Positions 55,163 to 64,000 of a stretch of 64,000 bases of DNA are shown here, one piece after another. The DNA lies in NCBI RefSeq assembly GCF_004341445.1, contig NZ_SLXV01000008.1:26392-90391 (forward strand). The letters are read 5' to 3'. Under the pieces are notes generated by a model that saw only the letters and a program-made list of their open reading frames with translations, ran no database searches and had not been told where the DNA came from. The stretch's first letter is position 1. The number at the start of each line of letters is the position of its first letter. Source of the DNA: Baia soyae. GTDB lineage: Bacteria; Bacillota; Bacilli; Thermoactinomycetales; Thermoactinomycetaceae. The position numbers and the translations under genes were made by a program.

Positions 55163-55188
55163 TCCGAAGAAGGGGGTGAAACAACAAA

Positions 55189-55926
55189 ATGGAGCTAACC
55201 CCACAAGTCACAGTAGCAGGCCTAAAGTTCGACCTAACGATTATCTTAGGGACGATTATTGCGGCTGCGATTGTATTTGGGCTGATTTACTTTGCAACTA
55301 GAAAAGTGAGCATGGTTCCCCGTGGACTCCAAGTAGGGCTTGAGATGTTGATTGATATGATTCGCGGTATCACAGGGATGACCTATGACCATAAGCGAGC
55401 AGAGAAATATCTGGCATTTTCCTTTACGTTGTTCTTGTTTGTTTTAGTTGCAAACCAACTTGGTGTTATCTTGATGATTACGGGAGAAGTTCATGACCCG
55501 ATTCCATGGTTAGGAATTACAGAAGAGACACTGAAGGAGCATAATGGAGCTGCACATGTGGCGTTACTGAAGTCACCAACAGCTGACCTTGGTTTTGCCT
55601 TCACTATGGCGATTTCTGTAGCACTTTTCGCGAACTTCATAGGAATTAAGAATGGCCTAGGTTCTTGGCTAAAACCATTCGTGAATCCGCTTCATTGGAT
55701 CGAGGAAGTTTCTAAACCAGCTACCCATGCAATGCGTCTATGGGCGAACATCTTCGCGGGTGAAGTACTCATTACCATCCTGATGACGAAGTTCCCGCTT
55801 TATGTAACCTTTGTGCCTGTTGCGGTTTGGATTGCCTTCTCGCTATTCGTAGGAATGATCCAAGCGTATATTTTCACCGTATTGGCTAACGTCTATATCG
55901 GACAAAAATATGCAGGTGGACACTAA
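55189..55926 (+). CDS. atpB: ATP synthase subunit a
   Basis: 245 aa, about six membrane helices. The essential arginine is in THAMRLWANIFAGE, facing the c-ring; the LFVGMIQAYIFTVLANVYIG helix ends the protein. It forms the proton half-channels of Fo. AGAAGGGGGTG precedes the ATG. Confidence 0.95.
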   Translation: MELTPQVTVAGLKFDLTIILGTIIAAAIVFGLIYFATRKVSMVPRGLQVGLEMLIDMIRGITGMTYDHKRAEKYLAFSFTLFLFVLVANQLGVILMITGEVHDPIPWLGITEETLKEHNGAAHVALLKSPTADLGFAFTMAISVALFANFIGIKNGLGSWLKPFVNPLHWIEEVSKPATHAMRLWANIFAGEVLITILMTKFPLYVTFVPVAVWIAFSLFVGMIQAYIFTVLANVYIGQKYAGGH

Positions 55927-55990
55927 TCTTTGCTGTTTTGCTGTTATGAACAAAAATAAAACTTTCGACCTTTTAAGGAGGAAATATTAA

Positions 55991-56215
<225 letters not shown>

Positions 56216-56296
56216 TTGTAACTGTAAAAAGACTGCATTCTGCGGGGGGAGTATGATCGCCCCGCTTTATTTTCAATCCGGAAGGAGTGACTAGTC

Positions 56297-56785
56297 GTGA
56301 GCTTTAGTGGTCTAGGAACTAGCTTAGTGCAATTAGCAATCTTCTTCATCCTAGTGTTTTTGGTTTCCAAATATGCTCTGCGCCCATTATTGGCTACGAT
56401 GAATGAGCGTACCAATCATATCGAAGGTCAAATTTCTATTGCAGAAACGAACCGTGCGGAAGCAGAAAAACTAGTCGCTGAACAAAAAGAATTGTTGATC
56501 GCGACTCGTACGGAAGCAAAAGAAATCATCGATCGTGCCAAAGCTCAAAAAGAGGTTGAGGCAGATAAGATCATGGATAAAGCGAAATCTCAAGCAGACC
56601 AAATGCTTGCAGATGCGAAGAAAGAAATTGAGTTAGAAAAAATGAAAGCTTTAGCGAGCTTGCGTGAAGAAGTAGGCGCATTAAGTGTTCAGTTGGCTGA
56701 AAAATTGGTTGGCGAAACCTTGGATCAGAAGAAACAAGCGAACCTTGTGAATGCTTATCTCGATCAAGTAGGACGATTACAATGA
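56297..56785 (+). CDS. atpF: ATP synthase subunit b
   Basis: 162 aa from GTG 56297 after GGAAGGAGTG. One N-terminal membrane helix (LVQLAIFFILVFLVSKYALRP) and then a long charged helix (40-155) that forms the peripheral stalk dimer. It overlaps atpH by four bases (ATGA). Confidence 0.95.
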   Translation: MSFSGLGTSLVQLAIFFILVFLVSKYALRPLLATMNERTNHIEGQISIAETNRAEAEKLVAEQKELLIATRTEAKEIIDRAKAQKEVEADKIMDKAKSQADQMLADAKKEIELEKMKALASLREEVGALSVQLAEKLVGETLDQKKQANLVNAYLDQVGRLQ

Positions 56786-57327
56786 GTTACGTAATCGTGG
56801 CGAAACGCTACGCCAGTGCACTGTATCAAGTAGCCAACGAAAACCGTCTCGTTGATCAAGTTGGAGCAGACCTCCAATTAGTTAGTGAGACACTTGCGAA
56901 GACACCTGAGTTTGTAACGTTGTTGCAATCTCCTAAAGTAGCTCTTGAGGAAAAGAAAGAATTGATCTCAAGTGCCTTTACCCAAGTTCAATCCATCACG
57001 AAGAACTTTCTGAGCGTAATCGTAGAAGGTCGCCGTGAAGAGGCTCTAGCGGAAATCTCTAAGGAGTATACGAAGCTAGCAGACGATGCAAAAGGCGTAC
57101 TAGAAGTAGTTGTTACCTCTGCTTCCTCTCTTGATGATGCAGAGCGCGATGGAGTAACAGATGCTTTTTCAAAAATTTTGGGCCGACAAGTCCGGATTCA
57201 AGAAAAAGTAGACAAAAGCCTCTTAGGTGGTTTGGTCGTACAAGTAGGAGACCGTCTATATGATGGTAGCGTTAAAAACAAGCTGGAACGCTTTCAAGAT
57301 ACATTGAAAGAAACCAGAGTCGGATAG
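56782..57327 (+). CDS. atpH: ATP synthase subunit delta
   Basis: 181 aa. N-terminal helical domain with AKRYASALYQVANE, and a C-terminal part with GLVVQVGDRLYDGSVKNKLE, the family signature. It links the b dimer to the top of F1. Translationally coupled to atpF. Confidence 0.95.
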   Translation: MSYVIVAKRYASALYQVANENRLVDQVGADLQLVSETLAKTPEFVTLLQSPKVALEEKKELISSAFTQVQSITKNFLSVIVEGRREEALAEISKEYTKLADDAKGVLEVVVTSASSLDDAERDGVTDAFSKILGRQVRIQEKVDKSLLGGLVVQVGDRLYDGSVKNKLERFQDTLKETRVG

Positions 57328-57354
57328 ATCAATACAAGCGAAGGATTGGGGTGA

Positions 57355-58875
<1,521 letters not shown>

Positions 58876-58961
58876 TAAATTGAGAACCCTACCTTCCTGA
58901 GAACTGTGGGGCTACCTAAGTAGTCCTACGGGGATCATGTGAGAAAGGATGGTGAACATAC

Positions 58962-59828
58962 ATGGCGGCTAGTATGCGGGATATTAAAGAGAGTATCCGC
59001 TCCAAGAATAAGACTATGCAAATTACGAAAGCGATGAAAATGGTATCGGCTTCTAAATTGCGTCGCTCACAAGAGCAAGCTACGGCAGCTCGTCCTTATG
59101 CGGAGAAAATGAAAGAGGTAATCGTGAGTATCGCATCCGGGTCAAGTAACATCAATCATCCGATGATGGTATCACGTCCGGTGAAGAAAACTGGTTATCT
59201 CGTTATTTCGTCTGATCGTGGTTTAGCTGGTGGATACAACAGTAACCTTCTTCGTTTGATGACCAATACGGTTAAAGAGCGTCACGCTTCAAACGATGAT
59301 TATGTTGTATTCAGCATCGGTCGTAAGGCATTGGACTTTTTCAAAAAGCGTAATACTCCACTGATTAGCAGTATTGTTGGCTTATCAGATAGTCCTCAAT
59401 TCTCCGATGTAAAAGCCATTGCGAATGAAGCAGTGAACTTTTACGCGGAGGAGAAATTCGATGAGTTGTACATCGTGTTTAATGAGTTTGTAAACCCAGT
59501 TGTGCAACGTCCTGTTGTCAAACGCCTACTTCCTCTAGCAAGTGATGAACTCGAAGGGGTTTCAAACACAACTCCTTATGAATTCGAACCATCAGAAGAA
59601 GAGGTTTTAGCGGATTTGTTACCACGTTACGCTGAGACATTGATCTACAGTGCACTTCTTGATGCAAAAGCATCTGAGTTTGCAGCGCGTATGACTGCGA
59701 TGACAAGCGCAACCGATAATGCAACAGCAATCATTGAACGTCTTACCTTGGAATTTAACCGTGCTCGTCAAGCTGCAATTACCCAAGAGATCGCAGAAAT
59801 CGTGGGTGGCGTAGCAGCGCTATCATAG
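58962..59828 (+). CDS. atpG: ATP synthase subunit gamma
   Basis: 288 aa. The coiled-coil shaft is formed by the N-terminal (MRDIKESIRSKNKTMQITKA) and C-terminal helices (RARQAAITQEIAEIVGGVAAL); the Rossmann-like body has SDRGLAGGYNSNLLR. It is the rotating axle. GAAAGGATGG lies before the ATG. Confidence 0.96.
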   Translation: MAASMRDIKESIRSKNKTMQITKAMKMVSASKLRRSQEQATAARPYAEKMKEVIVSIASGSSNINHPMMVSRPVKKTGYLVISSDRGLAGGYNSNLLRLMTNTVKERHASNDDYVVFSIGRKALDFFKKRNTPLISSIVGLSDSPQFSDVKAIANEAVNFYAEEKFDELYIVFNEFVNPVVQRPVVKRLLPLASDELEGVSNTTPYEFEPSEEEVLADLLPRYAETLIYSALLDAKASEFAARMTAMTSATDNATAIIERLTLEFNRARQAAITQEIAEIVGGVAALS

Positions 59829-59906
59829 GATTGATGGCACTTATACCTATATTGATTATTTCCATCCTGTAAAAGGGATTGAAGATAGATCGGTACAAAA
59901 CGCTAA

Positions 59907-61325
<1,419 letters not shown>

Positions 61326-61404
61326 TAGATCCTGATTGAAACCGATTAGGGAGGTGAAGACCTGCTTTCCATTTCTTAGTTAGATGTGGATTGCAGAGAT
61401 GTTT

Positions 61405-61794
61405 ATGAGTAAAATTCATCTCGACATCGTAACTCCGGAGAAAAAAGTGTACTCGGAAGACGTAGACATGATCATCACGCGTGCTGCGAACGGAGATATT
61501 GGGATTATGCCAAAACACGCTCCGCTCGTTTCTCCTCTTCAAGCTACCATCGTTCGTGTGAAGAATGATGGCCAAGAAGAAGAGATTGCAGTGAGTGGCG
61601 GATTCTTAGAAGTACGTCCAGATCAAGTGACCATCTTAGCTGAATCAGCTGAGACAGCGAGCGAGATCGATAAGAACCGTGCACTACAAGCCAAAGAACG
61701 TGCTGAAAAACGGATTCACTCTGCTGAAGGAGATCTCATCCGCGCAGAAGCCGCTTTGTTACGTTCCATGAATCGACTTCGGGTTGCGAAATAA
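61405..61794 (+). CDS. atpC: ATP synthase subunit epsilon
   Basis: 129 aa from ATG 61405, chosen because the family opens with a short lead into IVTPEKKVY; in-frame ATGs at 61384 and 61399 are alternatives and none has a strong Shine-Dalgarno site. N-terminal beta sandwich (GDIGIMPKHAPLVSPL) and two C-terminal helices (~90-129). It inhibits ATP hydrolysis in the extended state. A strong terminator follows. Confidence 0.94.
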   Translation: MSKIHLDIVTPEKKVYSEDVDMIITRAANGDIGIMPKHAPLVSPLQATIVRVKNDGQEEEIAVSGGFLEVRPDQVTILAESAETASEIDKNRALQAKERAEKRIHSAEGDLIRAEAALLRSMNRLRVAK

Positions 61795-61815
61795 CGATAA
61801 TAGATTGGCAAACAA

Positions 61816-61862
61816 AACAGCCCTTACTCTTTGTAAAATGTAAAGAGTAAGGGCTGTTTTTG
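61816..61862 (+). terminator. Terminator of the atp operon
   Basis: ACAGCCCTTACTCTTT pairs perfectly with AAAGAGTAAGGGCTGT around a ten-base loop and runs into TTTTT, 20 bases after atpC. Confidence 0.95.
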
Positions 61863-61943
61863 AGCTGTAATCTCTAGTAGATTTTTGAATTTAGTTAGGT
61901 TATACTGAATGATATTATTTGGGAACGATGTATCTTTTGGTTT

Positions 61944-61993
61944 TTTTTACCTAATTTCTTTCTCTAAACCAATTTTCTTTAGTGAGGTAAAAA
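61944..61993 (+). promoter_or_regulatory. Inverted repeat that can hide the mntH ribosome site
   Basis: TTTTTACCT (61944-61952) is complementary to AGGTAAAAA (61985-61993), which contains the only Shine-Dalgarno sequence (GAGGT) of the following gene. In RNA this would pair the ribosome site over a 32-base loop. It does not match the MntR box I know from Bacillus. Confidence 0.4.
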
Positions 61994-61996
61994 TAA

Positions 61997-63340
61997 ATGG
62001 ATTCGACAAAAGAAAGTCAATCTATAGCAAGTGGATGGAAAAGAGAGCGTATTCAGCCATCCTTATCAGAAGTGTATCGTTCGATGCCGGTTCCCCAAAA
62101 CGGATCGTGGTTCCGAAAGATGTTAGCCTTTGTAGGGCCTGGCTATCTAGTAGCAGTTGGGTATATGGATCCTGGCAACTGGGCGACAGACTTGGCAGGT
62201 GGTTCTTTATTCCACTATGATCTCTTATTTGTCATCCTGATTTCAAATGTAATGGCTATGTTGCTTCAAGCATTGGCTGGGAAGTTAGGAATTGTAACCC
62301 GGCGTGATTTAGCCCAAGCTTGTCGAGATCATTTTAGTAAACCTGTTTCGTTTGTTCTGTGGGTCTTTGCTGAGATTGCGATTGCCGCATGTGATTTAGC
62401 AGAGTTAGTTGGGACGGCCATTGCGTTAAATCTTTTGTTCGGGATTCCTCTTATCTATGGTGTGCTCTTAACAGCTTTGGATGTCATTATCATCCTCATG
62501 TTGCAAAATAAAGGGTTCCGTTATATAGAGGCACTCGTCATTTCATTGATCCTCATCATTGGGGGATGCTTCGCTGTTGAATTGTTCTTATCTAAACCAG
62601 TCATTTCCGATGTATTAAAAGGCTTTGTTCCTAAGAAGGAGATCGTGACGAATCCTGAGATGTTATACATCGCGATTGGTATCTTAGGAGCAACCGTCAT
62701 GCCGCATAACCTATATTTACACTCTTCCATCGTTCAGACTCGAAAATATGGAAACACAGTTAAAGAGAAGAAGGAAGCCATTCAATTTTCAACTATTGAT
62801 TCTACAGTCGCTCTATTTTTTGCGCTATTTATCAATGCATCCATCTTGATTTTATCTGCGGCCACGTTCTTTAGTTCTGGCAAGGTAGTAGATGATATTG
62901 ATCAAGCTTATGAGTTATTAAGTCCACTACTTGGGTCATCAGTGGCAAGTATTTTATTCGGAGTTGCCCTATTGGCTTCAGGACAAAACTCAACCCTCAC
63001 AGGAACGCTAGCAGGACAGATCATTATGGAAGGCTTCTTGAATATTCGCCTAAAGCCGTGGCTCAGGAGGTTAATCACCCGCGTTATTGCCATTATCCCT
63101 GCCGTTATCGTCATTGCGCTGTACGGGGAAAAGGGGACAATGGAGCTTCTTATCGTTAGTCAGATAATCTTGTCCTTCCAGTTATCATTCGCAGTATTCC
63201 CACTTGTATTTTTTACGAGTGACAAGAAGAAAATGGGCACGTTTGTGAACTCCATAGTTACAAAAGTGATTGCATACTTTGTTGCTGTGGTGATAGCTAT
63301 TCTAAATATTTATCTGTTGGTTCGGACATTTGTTGATTGA
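61997..63340 (+). CDS. mntH: Nramp-family divalent metal (Mn2+/Fe2+) transporter
   Basis: 447 aa, eleven membrane helices. Helix 1 holds the metal motif DPGN in [16 protein letters not shown]. Helix 6 has [12 protein letters not shown] with the A/M-type metal sulfur (MPH). It imports Mn2+ or Fe2+ with protons. An N-terminal 40-residue cytoplasmic lead is a little long. Symbol is by family; iron preference cannot be excluded. It is alone between the atp operon and the rRNA operon. Confidence 0.88.
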   Translation: MDSTKESQSIASGWKRERIQPSLSEVYRSMPVPQNGSWFRKMLAFVGPGYLVAVGYMDPGNWATDLAGGSLFHYDLLFVILISNVMAMLLQALAGKLGIVTRRDLAQACRDHFSKPVSFVLWVFAEIAIAACDLAELVGTAIALNLLFGIPLIYGVLLTALDVIIILMLQNKGFRYIEALVISLILIIGGCFAVELFLSKPVISDVLKGFVPKKEIVTNPEMLYIAIGILGATVMPHNLYLHSSIVQTRKYGNTVKEKKEAIQFSTIDSTVALFFALFINASILILSAATFFSSGKVVDDIDQAYELLSPLLGSSVASILFGVALLASGQNSTLTGTLAGQIIMEGFLNIRLKPWLRRLITRVIAIIPAVIVIALYGEKGTMELLIVSQIILSFQLSFAVFPLVFFTSDKKKMGTFVNSIVTKVIAYFVAVVIAILNIYLLVRTFVD

Positions 63341-63404
63341 TAAGATGAGGGTTTTCTTTTTCGTAATCTAATTAGCATAGGTGTTAATTGGGAGTTTAGT
63401 TGCA

Positions 63405-63445
63405 CAATGTATCTGCTTGGTCACTTCAATAAAGCAGATACATTG
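63405..63445. repeat. Mini hairpin related to the long-palindrome family (F)
   Basis: CAATGTATCTGCTT (63405-63418) and AAGCAGATACATTG (63432-63445) are perfect 14-bp arms around 13 bases. CAATGTATCTG is the outer-arm sequence of elements A and B (D has CAATGTGTCTG), but the internal core is absent. It lies 65 bases after mntH. No T-run follows, so it is not a typical terminator. Confidence 0.6.
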
Positions 63446-63524
63446 GCGCTCTACCTTCTATTACTAGTTAGTAGTAGTTTCCCCAAGGACCTCCTTTCAG
63501 TGGCTCAATGCTTATGATAAATCC

Positions 63525-63565
63525 TGTGGATAAGTTGTGGATAATGAGGTGATGTTTGTGGATAA
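63525..63565 (-). promoter_or_regulatory. Three perfect DnaA boxes in direct array
   Basis: TGTGGATAA (the reverse complement of TTATCCACA) occurs at 63525-63533, 63536-63544 and 63557-63565, with start-to-start spacing of 11 and 21 bases, about one and two helical turns. The array ends 22 bases before the -35 of the rRNA promoter. Confidence 0.85.
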
Positions 63566-63586
63566 AATAAAAGTGTAAAATAGTTG

Positions 63587-63615
63587 TTGACTCCTTTTTT
63601 GGGACATGATATATT
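63587..63615 (+). promoter_or_regulatory. rRNA operon promoter
   Basis: TTGACT (63587-63592), a 17-base spacer and TATATT (63610-63615). An A-rich stretch (GATAAAATAAAAGTGTAAAA) just upstream can act as an UP element. The start of transcription would be about 63622, 107 bases before 16S. Confidence 0.8.
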
Positions 63616-63657
63616 ATTACATGTCGCCGCGATACGGTGACGAAAACAAAAAGCAAG

Positions 63658-63674
63658 TGTTCCTTGAAAACTAA
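63658..63674 (+). promoter_or_regulatory. boxA-like antitermination sequence in the rRNA leader
   Basis: TGTTCCTTGAAAACTAA is nearly the leader sequence TGTTCTTTGAAAACTAA found before 16S in Bacillus rRNA operons and is the expected Nus-factor loading site. Confidence 0.7.
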
Positions 63675-63728
63675 AGAGTGAATGAACCAAGACCTGTTTA
63701 ATTACTTTAAATTGAGCTTAGCTCAAAC

Positions 63729-64000
63729 TTTCAATGGAGAGTTTGATCCTGGCTCAGGACGAACGCTGGCGGCGTGCCTAATACATGCAAGTCGAGCGAG
63801 GAGCTTTTAGCTCCTAGCGGCGAACGGGTGAGTAACACGTGGGCAACCTGCCCGTAAGACTGGGATAACTTCGGGAAACCGGAGCTAATACTGGATAATC
63901 TTGACCTTCGCATGAAGGACAAGTAAAAGATTTATCACTTACGGATGGGCCCGCGGTGCATTAGCTTGTTGGTGGGGTAATGGCCTACCAAGGCGACGAT
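63729..64000 (+). rRNA. 16S ribosomal RNA, 5' part (cut by the window edge)
   Basis: GGAGAGTTTGATCCTGGCTC at 63736-63755 is the universal 27F region, followed by AGGACGAACGCTGGCGGCG and the V1-V2 stem, then TAGCTTGTTGGTGGGGTAA near the right edge. The mature 5' end is placed by comparison with the Bacillus terminus. About 270 of ~1540 bases are present. Confidence 0.97.

Noticed and set aside
61944..61993. MntR operator before the Nramp gene
   Set aside because: The inverted repeat is too widely spaced and does not match the MntR box as I know it; reported only as a possible RNA hairpin.
63405..63445. Terminator of the Nramp gene
   Set aside because: The stem is strong but followed by GGCGCTCTACC rather than a T-run, and its sequence matches the repeat family arms.

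Overview
The window looks like chromosomal DNA of an endospore-forming member of the Bacillota, order Bacillales. Evidence: the gene order rpoE-pyrG ... spo0F-fbaA-transaldolase-glpX-rho-rpmE-tdk-prfA-prmC-spoIIR-ywlB-ywlC-mntP-ywlE-rpiB-ywlG-glyA-upp-atp is the conserved Bacillales backbone, sporulation genes (spo0F, spoIIR) are present, Shine-Dalgarno sequences are strong, and TTG/GTG starts are frequent. The fadF / acyl-CoA / icmF block next to rpoE fits Thermoactinomycetaceae or thermophilic Bacillaceae, but the family is a guess.

Region 1 (1-9.2 kb) is an accessory cluster, all on the plus strand: a DUF84 NTPase, an ATZ/TRZ-type amidohydrolase, two tandem-duplicated ATP-grasp ligases, a third ATP-grasp, an MFS exporter, a LOG-type nucleoside-5'-monophosphate phosphoribohydrolase and a fourth ATP-grasp. 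Together they suggest a small amino-acid or nucleobase conjugate made without a ribosome or NRPS. Region 2 (9.3-21.5 kb) is acyl-CoA catabolism: the FadF iron-sulfur electron carrier, a small AbrB-type protein, then thiolase, 3-hydroxybutyryl-CoA dehydrogenase, two acyl-CoA dehydrogenases, MeaB, a FadR-like TetR and fused isobutyryl-CoA mutase IcmF. A cre box and a FadR-like operator lie in front of the thiolase. Region 3 (21.6-24.8 kb) is a small AT-rich glycan island (acetyltransferase, FkbM methyltransferase, glycosyltransferase).

Region 4 (24.9-27.4 kb) is rpoE and pyrG; pyrG has a leader that matches CTP-sensed reiterative-transcription attenuation. Region 5 (27.4-34.3 kb) is accessory: a secreted phospholipase-D-like protein with lamin-tail domains, RibU under an FMN riboswitch, an ArsR/MFS efflux pair, two structured repeats and panE. 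Region 6 (34.4-42.8 kb) is spo0F, a kal-kce pair, fbaA, transaldolase, glpX, rho, a LysM/M23 endopeptidase, rpmE and tdk. Region 7 (43-54.3 kb) is a CPBP protease, prfA-prmC-spoIIR, and ywlB through upp. Region 8 (54.4-61.9 kb) is the complete F1Fo ATP synthase operon. Region 9 (62-64 kb) holds an Nramp transporter, three phased DnaA boxes, an rRNA promoter and the 5' part of 16S rRNA.

The main non-coding finding is a dispersed family of about 190-bp intergenic long palindromes (2061, 11727, 32808, 33100, 37863, with a mini relative at 63405). They share an apical loop sequence while the stems change in compensating pairs. All calls come from reading the sequence; no database search was run.
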